The notes under the pieces: generated by a model
What the model was told of the DNA's origin: nothing
What the model saw: only the letters and a program-made list of their open reading frames with translations
Databases searched by the model: none
In this document: positions 9,389-18,359 of the stretch, in pieces
Layout: each line of letters begins with the position of its first letter
How positions within the stretch are numbered: position 1 is the first letter of the stretch
Position numbers and translations under genes: made by a program
Origin: VRUE01 sp963703175
GTDB lineage: Bacteria > Actinomycetota > Thermoleophilia > Solirubrobacterales > 70-9
Assembly: GCA_963703175.1 (NCBI GenBank)
Contig: OY969794.1
Span: 744,001-808,000 of the forward strand
Length of the DNA: 64,000 bases
Direction: 5' to 3'

Positions 9389-10660
9389 ATGAGTCTTGAT
9401 GTTCATCTGCGTGGGAGACGGATCGGTGGGCTGTTCCCGCTCGGCGAGGATGCCTATAGCTTCGCCTACACGGCCGAGGCAATCGAGGAGTTCCCCCCGG
9501 GAAAGGCCCTGCTCAGCAACTCGCTGCCACTGCGTTCGGAGCCCTTCGGCCCAGACACCACGCGCGCCTACGTCGAGGGCCACCTGCCGCAAGGCACCCG
9601 GCGCGAAGTGATCGCCGCCGAGCTTGGGCTCGACCCTGCTGACGGTTACGGCCTAATCGCCGAGCTCGGCCACGACTGCCTCGGTGCGGTCACCTTCCTG
9701 GCAGAAGGCGAGGCTGAGGAGCCTCCGACCGCCGACTCCCTCGCCTGGCTGAGCGAGGCCGAACTGGAAGAAGTTGTGCGGCCAATGCCGAACCGCATCT
9801 TCGACCACTCGTGCCCTGAGCGGATGCGCTTTGCCCTGCCCGGCGAGCGCCACAAGCTCGCCCTCGTCCACGACGAGCGCGACGGTCGCTGGGCCTGGCC
9901 AGAGGCAGGCGTGCCCAGCACCCACATAGTCAAGCCAGAGCCGCGCAACCGGCCCGGTTTGGTTGCGAATGAGCACGCCTGCACGCTTGCCTACCGCGAA
10001 CTTGGATTTCCAGTCACCCACACGTCGGTCGAGACAATTGCCGGGCAGAGTTGCCTCGTCTCCAAGCGCTTCGACCGCTGGGGCGACGGGCCGCAAGTCG
10101 AGCGTCTGCACCAGGAGAGCATCGCCCAGGCGCTCGGCATCGCCCCCGACTGCGAACGAAGACTCGCCACCGGGAAACCCAGCCTGCACGAGGCAAGCGG
10201 CCTGTTGCGGGCGATCGGCGAAGAGGGAAACGTGGAGACTTTGATGAAGGCCACGTTCTGCGATCTGATGATTGGCTGCACCGAGTTGCGAGGCGCCAGC
10301 GCCGCCCTGCTCTTCGGCGAGGACGGGCCAATGCTGGCTCCCTTTTACGGTGTCGTCTCGACCGAGGTCTACGGCGAGGTTCGCCCGCGACCGATCGTGG
10401 TCGGAACCGACGTCCCTCCCGCCCCGCTGCTAATCGACCTTCGCCACACGATTGAACTATGCGAACTCGAGTTCCAGCCCTCGATCATCGAGTCGGTCAA
10501 GCTCATGGCACAGGTCTGCATGGCTCTCGGCGCGGTCGCGAAAGATGCATGGGAGGACGGCTGGACGCGGCGGGAGATCGAGGAAACCATCCAGCTCGCT
10601 ACTGGCCGTGCGCTCGGCTTTCGCGAGGAATCGATGTACTTGCGGCCGCCGGGAAGCTAG
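9389..10660 (+). CDS. HipA-like protein with lost kinase motifs, no HipB partner
   Basis: The 423-residue product follows the HipA plan: an N-terminal HipA_N-like barrel (about 1-105, with PLGEDAYSFAYTAEAIE and PPGKALLSNSLPLR) and a HipA_C kinase fold. The phosphate loop LPGERHKLALV and the lysine of HIVKPE (about residue 182) remain. The catalytic loop, normally of the form GNxDxHxKN, reads GCTELRGAS (about 294-302), and the metal-binding aspartate of PLYD is glycine in APFYGVVST (about 317-324). HipA kinases normally phosphorylate glutamyl-tRNA synthetase; this protein looks unable to do so. An AGGAGG eight bases upstream supports the ATG. No HipB-like antitoxin gene is adjacent, so it is not a standard toxin-antitoxin pair. 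Confidence 0.8.
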   Translation: MSLDVHLRGRRIGGLFPLGEDAYSFAYTAEAIEEFPPGKALLSNSLPLRSEPFGPDTTRAYVEGHLPQGTRREVIAAELGLDPADGYGLIAELGHDCLGAVTFLAEGEAEEPPTADSLAWLSEAELEEVVRPMPNRIFDHSCPERMRFALPGERHKLALVHDERDGRWAWPEAGVPSTHIVKPEPRNRPGLVANEHACTLAYRELGFPVTHTSVETIAGQSCLVSKRFDRWGDGPQVERLHQESIAQALGIAPDCERRLATGKPSLHEASGLLRAIGEEGNVETLMKATFCDLMIGCTELRGASAALLFGEDGPMLAPFYGVVSTEVYGEVRPRPIVVGTDVPPAPLLIDLRHTIELCELEFQPSIIESVKLMAQVCMALGAVAKDAWEDGWTRREIEETIQLATGRALGFREESMYLRPPGS

Positions 10661-10687
10661 CCGAGGCTATAAGTCCGGTCGACGATC

Positions 10688-11689
10688 TCAAGCGCTGATA
10701 ACGACGACTACGATGAAGGCTGCGTAGAGAGTGAACCAGCCCAGCACAGCCGATAGCCCGAAACGGCCGCGGCGGTGCAGCGCCTCATAAGCGAGCAAGC
10801 CGCCAGCGAGACCAAGCGCTATCGAGAGGGCCGCATTCGCGCTCAAAGCCCAATCGGTGAAGAGTAGGCCGATGCCAAAAGGCACGGTCGACTGAAAGAC
10901 CATCGCGCCGGTGATGTTGCCGAGCGCCAGCGAGTCCTTTCCTTCGCGCACCCAGAAGAAACTGTTGACCTTCTCCGGCAGCTCGGTGGCGAGTGGGGCG
11001 AGGATCAGGGCGAGGACGACCGCCTCAACGCCGAGGTCACCGGCAATGTTGAGTAGCTCTTCGACGAAGAGGTGGGCACCGCCGACCATCGCGCCGAGCC
11101 CGACCAGGAGCTGGATCGCGCAGAGCAGCGGGCTCGGATTCATGCGCCGCTCGGCGCGTCGCTCAAAGACGAGTGGATCGAGCGTGCCGTGATCCTGCAC
11201 CTCTCCCCCTTGCTTCAGCGTACGGCGGATGTAGAGCGGATAGGCGAGCAGGACGAGCACACCGACGGGGATGCGCAAGGCTGCAGGCGCCCCCCAGGCG
11301 AGCGCCAGCGAGAGGGAAAAGAAGACGAGAAAGGTGAGGAGATCGCGCTCCAGCGTCGGACCGTGGGCTCTCAGCTCCAGCCCTTGCTCGCGGCGGTCGC
11401 GGTAGATGTAGGCGAAAAGGCCGACCAGGCCCATCGCCAACGTGCCGAGTAGGAAGGGGGCGCCGACAATCGCCCCGATCGCCACCTGGTCGCCGCCCTC
11501 CTTTGCCCCAATCAAGGCGACGATCGCGATCAGCGTCTCCGGCATCGCCGTGCCGACCGCGGCGAGGACGCTGCCGACGGCACCCTCGCCCAGCTCCAGC
11601 CGGTGGCCCAGCCACTCGACCGCGTTGGTGAAAAGCAGAGCTCCGGCGAGGATGACGGCGAAGCTGACGAAGAGGAGAACAACGGCCAC
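10688..11689 (-). CDS. Ca2+/cation antiporter (CaCA family, YrbG-like)
   Basis: The 333-residue protein has about ten transmembrane helices in two homologous halves, each with an alpha repeat: GSVLAAVGTAMPETLIAIVALIGA in the first, and GVEAVVLALILAPLATELPEKVNSF in the second. These acidic helices bind Ca2+ or Na+ in the exchanger family. It starts with GTG at 11689. It follows a second antiporter gene (11754-12854) on the same strand, with a hairpin between them, so the two probably form one cation-homeostasis operon. Confidence 0.85.
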   Translation of the reverse strand: MAVVLLFVSFAVILAGALLFTNAVEWLGHRLELGEGAVGSVLAAVGTAMPETLIAIVALIGAKEGGDQVAIGAIVGAPFLLGTLAMGLVGLFAYIYRDRREQGLELRAHGPTLERDLLTFLVFFSLSLALAWGAPAALRIPVGVLVLLAYPLYIRRTLKQGGEVQDHGTLDPLVFERRAERRMNPSPLLCAIQLLVGLGAMVGGAHLFVEELLNIAGDLGVEAVVLALILAPLATELPEKVNSFFWVREGKDSLALGNITGAMVFQSTVPFGIGLLFTDWALSANAALSIALGLAGGLLAYEALHRRGRFGLSAVLGWFTLYAAFIVVVVISA

Positions 11690-11706
11690 CCGCCGACCCT
11701 ACAAGC

Positions 11707-11754
11707 ACGTGCCGTCGCTTAGGTACCCATAAGGGCCTCTAAGCGACGGCACGT
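11707..11754. repeat. ATA-loop hairpin between the two antiporter genes
   Basis: Perfect 15-bp arms at 11707-11721 and 11740-11754 enclose an inner CCC-ATAA-GGG. The right arm ends in the stop codon of the upstream antiporter gene. Nearly the same stem sequence recurs at 34057-34110, 22 kb away. Confidence 0.75.
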
Positions 11755-12854
11755 CAGGCGAAGTAGAAGGTGAGGCCGAAGACCGCGTAGACGGCAAGCA
11801 GTTGGACCCCCTCGAACCAGGTCGACTCGCCGTCCTGGGTGATGTAGTTAGCGATCAGGATGGCGAGCAGCAGGGCCCCGAGCTCGAAGCCGTTGAAGAC
11901 CAGCGCCAGCGGCCCGGGGCCGACGAAGAGCGAGGCGAGCACCAGCACCGGCGCGACGAAGAGCGCCACCTGCGCGCTGGAGCCGATCGCGATGTTTACC
12001 GCCAGGTCCATCTTGTCCTTGCGGGCGACCAGAACCGCGACCCAGTGCTCGGCCGCGTTGCCGACGATCGCGACGACGATCACGCCGATGAAGAACTCGG
12101 ACAAGCCAGCCGACTTGGACGCCTCGGTGATCGAGCCGACCAAGACCTCCGACATGACGCCGACCAGAACGCCTGCTATCGCCAGCGCAATCACCGAAGT
12201 GCGCACCGACCAGCCCCAGCTGTCTTCGTCCTCGTATTCAGGGTTGAAGAGGTCGCGGTGGGTCTTGAGCGAGAAGACGAGGCCAAGGACATAAGTCGCG
12301 ATGAGGACAATCGCGACAGCAAGCGAGAGGTGCTCGACGGTCGAGCCATAGTCGACGAGCTCGGCGCCCGGCATCGGCAAACCCTTGCCCTCGACCAGCT
12401 CGAAGATCGCCGGCATCAGCAGGGCCGCCGCTGCAAGCAGCAGCATCGAGGTCTGCACGCTCGCGCTCGTCCGGCTGAATACCTGTTTCTCGCGTCCCAG
12501 TCCGCCGGCCAGCATCGACGCGCCGAGCACGAGCAGGATGTTGCCGATGATCGAGCCGATGATCGAGGCTTTGACCACCTCGTGCAGGCCCTGGCCGAGG
12601 GCAAAGAGGGCGATGATCAGCTCCGGCGCATTGCCGAAGGTGACGTTGAGCAGGCCGCCAATCCCCGGCCCTGAGCGAGCGGCCAGCTCCTCGGTGGCGC
12701 GACCCATCAACGCCGCGGTGGGGATGATCCCGAGCGCCGACATTGCGAAAACCAGCGTCGCCGAGCTGCCCGCCAGGTCCAGTGCAACGGCGACGGGTAT
12801 CAACGGCGTTAGTAGATAGGGCCAGCCATTTGGCCCCCGTAGGAAGACGCTCAA
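11754..12854 (-). CDS. Ca2+/H+ antiporter (CAX/ChaA family)
   Basis: This 366-residue protein has about eleven transmembrane helices and both CAX signature repeats: GGLLNVTFGNAPELIIALFAL in the first half and GVIVVAIVGNAAEHWVAVLVA in the second, with the GN.(P/A)E core that binds Ca2+. An acidic loop (NPEYEDEDSW) separates the halves as in the family. It should expel Ca2+ using the proton gradient. The start is TTG at 12854, five bases after the lipoprotein stop, so it is probably translated from the same mRNA as the upstream lipoprotein. Confidence 0.9.
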   Translation of the reverse strand: MSVFLRGPNGWPYLLTPLIPVAVALDLAGSSATLVFAMSALGIIPTAALMGRATEELAARSGPGIGGLLNVTFGNAPELIIALFALGQGLHEVVKASIIGSIIGNILLVLGASMLAGGLGREKQVFSRTSASVQTSMLLLAAAALLMPAIFELVEGKGLPMPGAELVDYGSTVEHLSLAVAIVLIATYVLGLVFSLKTHRDLFNPEYEDEDSWGWSVRTSVIALAIAGVLVGVMSEVLVGSITEASKSAGLSEFFIGVIVVAIVGNAAEHWVAVLVARKDKMDLAVNIAIGSSAQVALFVAPVLVLASLFVGPGPLALVFNGFELGALLLAILIANYITQDGESTWFEGVQLLAVYAVFGLTFYFA

Positions 12855-12859
12855 GGGGA

Positions 12860-13888
12860 CTACTGACCCGCCGCTCCGCCCACTTTTTCGAGCAGTTTGC
12901 CGAGGCTTTCGCCGCCTTCTTCTCCCTGCAGCAGACCGAGCAGTTCGATCGGGTTGACGCCGAGCTTGACGAAGAGCCCACTCAACGGCTTGGCGTTCTT
13001 GGGGGCCGAGATCGTTTGTTCTTCGTTGACACCGGTCAGCTTCAGGTCGAGTTCAATTTCGACGCTCTTCGGACCGCTGCCGGAGTTCTTCGGTTCGATC
13101 TGCAGCTGCGCCGAGATTTGCCGCACGATGTTGTCGTCGCCGACGTAGACATCAACGTGGGTGGTCTTGACCGACCTGTTCACTTCGTCCTTTGCCTTTT
13201 CGATTTCAGCCGTAGAGGGGAGTGGCCCAGCGGCTGCAAGCTGGTTGCGGCAAGCCGCGCTTTCAACCACTTCGAGTACAGCGTCAATCGCGCCGGCGAC
13301 GTTGAGGTCGCCGCTGATTTTGGTCGTGCCGGTGTCGCCGACGTCAACGCTGCCTTCGTTGCTGCCATTTTCGAGGAAGTCGGCGACCTTCAGCTTGCCG
13401 AGTTCTTCCTGGCAGGCAGCAACGCCGGCCGAACCGGCTTCGGCGCCACCTTCTTCCTGCGCTTGGATGAGAGCCGATTCGACGAAGCTAAAGGTCGTTG
13501 GGTCAACTTCGTACTCGACTCCTTCGTAGTTGACGTAGGCGCTATTGGGGAGCAGCACGAGGCCTCCGTCGAAATCGATCTTTTTGCCGTTGTAGTTGCC
13601 CTTTGCCTTCGCCGTCATGTCGAGCTGCGGCAGGCCGCCCTTGCCTTCACCTTTGAATGGCCCGGAGAGGCTTACATCGACTTTGCCGCCTTCGGGCCCC
13701 AGCGCGTTGAAGTTGAGTGAGAGGTCGACGTTGGCGCTTTCGATCCCCTGAAGGGTCGCTTCGTCTAGGACCGACTGCGGGCTCTCACCGCTTTTATCGC
13801 TGCCTCCCCCGCACGCAACCAGGGCGGCGCTCGTCGCTGCCAAAGCGGCAATGGCGGCGAGGGCGTAGAGGAAACGAAGTCGGCTCAC
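12860..13888 (-). CDS. Lipoprotein, LppX/LprG-like in outline
   Basis: The 342-residue product has a signal peptide with the lipobox ALVAC (Cys at about residue 26) followed by a Gly/Ser spacer. The rest is mainly beta-strand, alternating charged and aliphatic residues, with DVSLSGPFKGEGKGGLPQLDM, KIDFDGGLVLL and a C-terminal VDVYVGDDNIVRQISAQLQI. This pattern recalls the LppX/LprAFG fold, which carries lipids under the actinobacterial envelope, but the identification is by outline only. The GTG start is supported by AGGAGG nine bases upstream. It is followed at five bases by the CAX antiporter. Confidence 0.7.
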   Translation of the reverse strand: MSRLRFLYALAAIAALAATSAALVACGGGSDKSGESPQSVLDEATLQGIESANVDLSLNFNALGPEGGKVDVSLSGPFKGEGKGGLPQLDMTAKAKGNYNGKKIDFDGGLVLLPNSAYVNYEGVEYEVDPTTFSFVESALIQAQEEGGAEAGSAGVAACQEELGKLKVADFLENGSNEGSVDVGDTGTTKISGDLNVAGAIDAVLEVVESAACRNQLAAAGPLPSTAEIEKAKDEVNRSVKTTHVDVYVGDDNIVRQISAQLQIEPKNSGSGPKSVEIELDLKLTGVNEEQTISAPKNAKPLSGLFVKLGVNPIELLGLLQGEEGGESLGKLLEKVGGAAGQ

Positions 13889-13956
13889 GGCGGAGGCCTC
13901 CTGAGGTCGGGATGCGGTTGCGAGTTTTGCGGAAAGGTAAGGCTAGCGACATTTCT

Positions 13957-14178
13957 TTAGCGGTTCTTAAGCTGCGGTGGCGTACTTTCGGTCAAGTTGA
14001 GCGCCAGGGGGAAGAGAAACGCACCGAGGAAGATCAGAACGATGCCGGCGGCGACCAGCCAGCGCAGACCACTGAGGTGGCCGAGAATGCCGACGACGAA
14101 GCCAATCAACATCAGCGCGATGTAGGGGCCGGCGCTGTGTGGGAGCAGCGTGGCGAAGGTTAGGGCGAGGTGGAACAC
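13957..14178 (-). CDS. Small two-helix membrane protein
   Basis: This 73-residue product contains two or three hydrophobic segments (YIALMLIGFVVGILGHLSG and WLVAAGIVLIFLGAFLFPLAL) and a short polar tail. I do not recognise a family. It starts with GTG at 14178, only 23 bases from the divergent MoxR start, so the promoters of the two genes must overlap their coding regions. Confidence 0.6.
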   Translation of the reverse strand: MFHLALTFATLLPHSAGPYIALMLIGFVVGILGHLSGLRWLVAAGIVLIFLGAFLFPLALNLTESTPPQLKNR

Positions 14179-14201
14179 CGGGGCGGATTATCATCGCCGG
14201 G

Positions 14202-15095
14202 ATGACTGCGGCGCAGACACCCGCTTCCGTGGCGGAGACGAAGGAGGCTTTGGCCGCCGCCAGCTACCTCGCTGATGAGTCCGCGGCGCTGGTCTCCTTC
14301 CTCGCTCAGCGGCTTGGTAAGCCAATTCTGGTCGAGGGACCGGCGGGGGTCGGCAAGACCGAGCTGGCCAAGGCACTCTCGCGCGCCAGCGGCCGCGAGC
14401 TGATTCGCCTGCAGTGCTACGAGGGTCTCGACGAGGCTAAGGCGCTGTATGAGTGGAACTACCGCAAGCAGCTGCTGCGCATCCAGGCCGGCGGTGAGTC
14501 CGGCTGGGAGGATGTCCACGGGGACATCTTCAGTGAGGAGTTCCTGCTCGAGCGGCCGTTGATGCAGGCGATCGCCAGCGCCGAGCCGGTCGTGCTCTTG
14601 ATCGACGAGATCGACAAGACCGACCAAGAGTTCGAGGCGATGCTGCTTGAGCTGCTCTCCGACTTCCAGATCACGATCCCCGAGCTGGGCCAGGTATCGG
14701 CGACCTCGATGCCGATCGTCGTCCTCACCTCGAACAACTCACGCGAGCTGACCGAGGCGCTGAAGCGACGCTGTCTATACCTCTGGCTCGATTACCCGGA
14801 GCTGGAGCGTGAGATGGAGATCGTCCGCCTCCATACGCCGGACCTCTCCGAGACGCTGACCCAGCGGCTGGTCGAGGTAGTGCGGATGGTGCGCGCCCTC
14901 GATCTGAAGAAGCCGCCCTCGATCGCCGAGACGATCGACTGGGCGCGGACGCTGCTCTTGATGGGTGCCGAGGACATCGACCGCGAGACTTTCGAGCAGT
15001 CGATGTCGATCATCGTCAAGCACCGCACCGATATCGACCTGGTCGCTGAGCGGGTGGGGATGAAGCTTGCCGAGTCCGTACGGCCCCAAAGCTGA
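14202..15095 (+). CDS. MoxR-family AAA+ ATPase (CoxD-like)
   Basis: The 297-residue AAA+ protein carries Walker A GPAGVGKTELAKAL near residue 45, Walker B VVLLIDEIDKTD, sensor 1 VVLTSNNSRELTEALKRRC with the arginine finger, and the lid domain. MoxR ATPases act with von Willebrand A partners as chaperones for metal-cofactor insertion and complex assembly. The gene directly downstream encodes such a partner and overlaps it by 29 bases, as in CoxD/CoxE pairs linked to molybdenum hydroxylases, although no CO-dehydrogenase-type gene is in view. The start is the ATG at 14202. Confidence 0.9.
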   Translation: MTAAQTPASVAETKEALAAASYLADESAALVSFLAQRLGKPILVEGPAGVGKTELAKALSRASGRELIRLQCYEGLDEAKALYEWNYRKQLLRIQAGGESGWEDVHGDIFSEEFLLERPLMQAIASAEPVVLLIDEIDKTDQEFEAMLLELLSDFQITIPELGQVSATSMPIVVLTSNNSRELTEALKRRCLYLWLDYPELEREMEIVRLHTPDLSETLTQRLVEVVRMVRALDLKKPPSIAETIDWARTLLLMGAEDIDRETFEQSMSIIVKHRTDIDLVAERVGMKLAESVRPQS

Positions 15096-16476
15096 GACCG
15101 GCCCGCCCGGGCTGGCAGCAAAGCTGCTCGGCTTCTGCGAGGAGCTGCGCAGCGAGGGCGTAGCGGTCGGAACCTCGGAGATCCTCGACGCCTTTGCCGC
15201 GCTCGAGCAGGTGCCCTGGGAGTCCCGCGACGACTTCCGCGAGGCGCTAGCGGCGACGATCGCCAAGTCGCAGGAGGACCGGCGCCTGTTCGAGCTGCTG
15301 TTTGAGCGCTGGTTCTTCCGTGCCGCCGAGGCGGAGGCGATTGAGCGCGAGATCGACGAGAGCGAGCAGCGCCACGAGGGCGCCGAGCGGCTCGATATCG
15401 ACGAGCTGCGCGAACAGATCCGCCAGGCGATCGTCGAAGGCGACGAAGGCCAGATGCGCGACCTGGCGCGGCTGGCGATCGCCGCCTTCGGCCGCCAGGG
15501 CGAGGGCTCGGGCGTGGTCGGTGTCGACGTGCAGCGGATCCGCCGCACCCTGGAGCTATCGGCCGGAACGCAGCCGCAGGGAGAAGCGACCGACGGCGCC
15601 GCCGAGCTGCCGCCGATCGACCGCGATCAGCTCAACCGCTTTGAGCGCCACTTGCGGCGCGAGCTCGAACGCGACCTGATCGAGCGCACCGAAACCCTCC
15701 CCCCCTCGCGGCCGCTGGCTGAGCTCGACCGGGCGCTGCCAACCAGCCCGACCCAGGACCTGGCCGCAGTGCACCGCGCCGTCTCGCAGATGAAGCGGCG
15801 GCTGGCGACGCTCGGCCACGAGCAGCGCGGCCAACGCAAGGGGCGCACGGTCGACGTGCGGCGGACGATGCGGGCCTCACTGGAGACGGGCGGCGTGCCG
15901 ATGCACCTGCGCTACCGGCCGAAGCGCCCGCGGCGACCGGAGATCTACGTCCTCTGCGACGTCTCGACCTCTGTCACCTCGGCCAGCGTCTTCTTCCTCT
16001 CGGTCCTGCACGCCCTGCACGACTCCTTCCGCAAACTGCGCAGCTTCGTCTTCATCGAGCGCATCTCCGAGGTGACCGAGGTCTTCGAGCACGAGCGCGA
16101 CTTCCGCGAGATCGCGCGCCGCATCTCCAGCGAGGGTGGCGTCGCCGACGTCTCCGGCTACACCGACTATGGCCGCGTCTGGCTCGAGTTCCTGACCGAG
16201 ATCTCCGACGACCTCGACCCGCGCTCGACCGTGATCGTGCTAGGCGACGCCCGCACCAACGGTCGCGAGCCCCACGCTGAGGTCTTCGCCCAGGTGGCCG
16301 AGCGCGCCGGTCGCCTCTTCTGGCTCAACCCTGAGCCGAGGCTCTACTGGAACTACGGCGACTCGGTGATGGCCGCCTACGAGCGCCACTGCGATGGCGC
16401 CTTCGAGTGCTGGACCACCCGTCATCTCGAGAACTTTGTGAACGTGGTCGCCGGCGGCGTGCCGGCGGCCGACTAG
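15067..16476 (+). CDS. VWA-domain protein, CoxE-like
   Basis: The 469-residue product has a charged, helical N-terminal half (residues 1-280) and a C-terminal von Willebrand A domain. The MIDAS motif is visible as DVSTSVTS (about residue 298), followed by a conserved Thr region and VIVLGDARTNG (about 395). Proteins of this kind work with MoxR ATPases. It begins with TTG at 15067 inside the moxR gene, so the two are translationally linked. A shortened, diverged copy of the last 80 or so codons lies at 29476-29688. Confidence 0.85.
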   Translation: MPSPYGPKAETGPPGLAAKLLGFCEELRSEGVAVGTSEILDAFAALEQVPWESRDDFREALAATIAKSQEDRRLFELLFERWFFRAAEAEAIEREIDESEQRHEGAERLDIDELREQIRQAIVEGDEGQMRDLARLAIAAFGRQGEGSGVVGVDVQRIRRTLELSAGTQPQGEATDGAAELPPIDRDQLNRFERHLRRELERDLIERTETLPPSRPLAELDRALPTSPTQDLAAVHRAVSQMKRRLATLGHEQRGQRKGRTVDVRRTMRASLETGGVPMHLRYRPKRPRRPEIYVLCDVSTSVTSASVFFLSVLHALHDSFRKLRSFVFIERISEVTEVFEHERDFREIARRISSEGGVADVSGYTDYGRVWLEFLTEISDDLDPRSTVIVLGDARTNGREPHAEVFAQVAERAGRLFWLNPEPRLYWNYGDSVMAAYERHCDGAFECWTTRHLENFVNVVAGGVPAAD

Positions 16477-16768
16477 GTGTAGCTTGAGCCGGTATGCAAT
16501 GAATGTGGGTCGACTAGCGCCTCCACCTCCCCGGTAGCACTTCCGCGTCGACCCGAGCTTCTGAAACCACGGAGACGCGGCCTATCTCGTCCGTGAGCCG
16601 GACCGTCGACGCAGTGGGAACGATCCACGACGCGTTCCGCCGACGACTCGCTACTCACGCTCTCTCCTTGAACCCGAACAGACTTGCGCAATCCTAAATA
16701 CGCACTATATAGTTCCTAAATCCGGATGGGTCCGGAGCTTAAGGAAACCTCAACAGGGAGGGATAGGC
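16477..16768. other. Intergenic stretch before the collagen-like gene
   Basis: I see no convincing gene here. GGGTCGAC at 16507-16514 pairs with GTCGACCC at 16547-16554 across 32 bases and may be the end of the coxE transcript. The last 90 bases are AT-richer than the surroundings (for example ACTATATAG near 16703-16711) and probably hold the promoter of the gene at 16769. Confidence 0.4.
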
Positions 16769-17557
16769 ATGTTCTCGTTTTTGAGAGGCCGGCTCGGCGT
16801 CCCGGGGATCCTCGGGATCGTCGCGCTGGTGTTCGCGATGGTCGGGGGTGCCTGGGCTGCTGGCGGCCTGACCAAGCAGCAGGAAAAACAGGTAACGAAG
16901 ATCGCCAAAAAATACGCTGGTAAACCAGGGGCTCCAGGGTCGGTTGGTCCGCAGGGTTCACCAGGGTCGGGAGGGTCGGCCGGCGCCAAGGGCGACAAGG
17001 GCGAAGCCGGTGCTCCTGGGAAAAATGGCGAAAACGTAAAAACCACGTCGCTCGGTCCTGGTGAAGGTGGATGCACGGAAGGCGGCACCAAATTCGAAGT
17101 CGGCGGATCAAGCGAAGTCATCTGCAACGGGGAAAAAGGGCCGGAAGGGGCACTAGGCACCGCTGGCACCACCCTGCCCGAAGGAGCGACTGAGACCGGC
17201 GCCTACTTCGCTATCCAGCCGGAATCTTTACAGCAAATAGGCGCACCCATCTCGTTCAACATTCCACTGTCTGGGCCGCTCGACGAAGCGCACTCCATCT
17301 ACGTTCCCGCCGGTAACACCAGCACCGCGCACTGCAGCGCAGCGCCGCTGAACGGGACCGCCGCCAATCCCAAAGCGGAGGAAGGCTATTTCTGTGTATA
17401 TGGAGTAATTGAAGAAGGCTTGCTGATCGGTCCGGTAGTGGCAGATCCCTCGCAGGGACCCCAGCCCAAAGGCGCGGCCCGTTCGGGCGCAGTCGTCTCC
17501 GGTATTACTAGTGGCATCGGCGTCATTCGGGGTACCTGGGCCGTCACCGGCAGCTAG
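16769..17557 (+). CDS. Secreted or membrane-tethered collagen-like protein
   Basis: The 262-residue protein begins with a short basic stretch and a hydrophobic helix (VPGILGIVALVFAMVGGAWAA), then a KQQEKQVTKIAKKY linker. Twelve Gly-X-Y triplets follow (about residues 51-87: GKP GAP GSV GPQ GSP and so on), as in bacterial collagen-like proteins that trimerise on the cell surface. The C-terminal 160 residues are a small Cys-containing domain with conserved Gly/Ala turns. The same architecture is widespread among Solirubrobacterales. GGGAGGG nine bases before the ATG fixes the start. A strong hairpin follows the gene. Confidence 0.8.
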   Translation: MFSFLRGRLGVPGILGIVALVFAMVGGAWAAGGLTKQQEKQVTKIAKKYAGKPGAPGSVGPQGSPGSGGSAGAKGDKGEAGAPGKNGENVKTTSLGPGEGGCTEGGTKFEVGGSSEVICNGEKGPEGALGTAGTTLPEGATETGAYFAIQPESLQQIGAPISFNIPLSGPLDEAHSIYVPAGNTSTAHCSAAPLNGTAANPKAEEGYFCVYGVIEEGLLIGPVVADPSQGPQPKGAARSGAVVSGITSGIGVIRGTWAVTGS

Positions 17558-17598
17558 GACAGATTCGTCAGCTCCAGCTGACGATGATCCGTATGGGG

Positions 17599-17640
17599 CC
17601 CCGCACCGAGGAGCGGCAGATGCCGCTCCTCGGTGCGGGG
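17599..17640 (+). terminator. 20-bp hairpin after the collagen-like gene
   Basis: Two perfectly complementary 20-base arms are separated by GA. No T-run follows. It lies 41 bases after the stop at 17557 and immediately before the left arm of the 565-bp inverted repeat. Confidence 0.7.
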
Positions 17641-17654
17641 ATGCTCCCCCTCAA

Positions 17655-18219
17655 CCCCTGCCGGAGTCATAGTCGAGCTCCCATGAAAAGATATATTAAA
17701 CTGCTTCATCTTCTCTAAGCAAGGGTGGGAGAGACTCGAATGAACAACGCTCGATTGACGATTGCCTGGGTGGCCGCGCTCGCGGTAGTGATGGTCGCGG
17801 CGGGGTGCGGAGGAGGCTCTGGGAGCGTCGACACCACCCTCGCCGTCTCCCCTTTGAGCAAACCGCAGTTCATCAAAAAGACCGACCTCATCTGCTACGG
17901 AGCCAAAACTAGGATGTTCGGTGAGCTGGTTGCATACAAAAACGCACACCCAAGCCTGCCCCGCTCAAACCCCGGGACCGAAGCGGTCAAAGACATCTTG
18001 ATCCCCAGCGTTGAAGAACAGCTCGTCAAGCTGCGCAAACTGGGCGCCCCGGCCGGAGACACCCACCAGATCGAAGCGATGTGGGTCGGGCTTGAAAGCT
18101 CCCTCCGGCAGATCGAAGAACAGGGTGTCTCGGCCAGCGGCGCGATCCGCCACCTCTTCCTGCCCAACGGCCAGAGGATCTACGCCTACGGCATGCACGG
18201 CTGCGCGTACGGGCGGTAG
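17655..18219 (+). repeat. Left arm of a 565-bp inverted repeat
   Basis: The arm is an inverted copy of 18693-19257. I find a single mismatch, C at 17847 against T at the matching place (19065, minus strand). It carries a complete lipoprotein gene, its promoter region, and 16 bases corresponding to the start of the sulfate-binding gene at 19242. The presence of that fragment shows the right-hand locus is the source and this arm is the copy. Confidence 0.95.
17740..18219 (+). CDS. Lipoprotein, copy 1 (in left repeat arm)
   Basis: The 159-residue product has a signal peptide with lipobox VAAGC at about residue 22 and a Gly/Ser spacer. The mature part is helical, with one cysteine in DLICYGAKT and one near the end in GMHGCAYGR, probably a disulfide. 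Small helical lipoproteins with this two-Cys layout recur in Solirubrobacterales; the role is unknown. The ATG at 17740 is preceded by GGGAGAG; GTG at 17725 is a weaker alternative. The protein is identical to copy 2 at 18693-19172. Both copies read toward the spacer that lies between the repeat arms. Confidence 0.85.
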   Translation: MNNARLTIAWVAALAVVMVAAGCGGGSGSVDTTLAVSPLSKPQFIKKTDLICYGAKTRMFGELVAYKNAHPSLPRSNPGTEAVKDILIPSVEEQLVKLRKLGAPAGDTHQIEAMWVGLESSLRQIEEQGVSASGAIRHLFLPNGQRIYAYGMHGCAYGR

Positions 18220-18359
18220 TCAGCCAAAACTCCGCGTGACGGCCGCGGGCGCGTCGATCTGCGTGCGCAAAGGGTCACACGTTCATGCCGCGGATTCCGA
18301 CCAAGAGATATCTAGGACATCCCTGTAAACTTAATTTACTAATCACTATTTGATCGATC

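Noticed and set aside
16473..16691. 72-codon minus-strand frame after coxE
   Set aside because: It has no ribosome-binding site, no family features and atypical composition.
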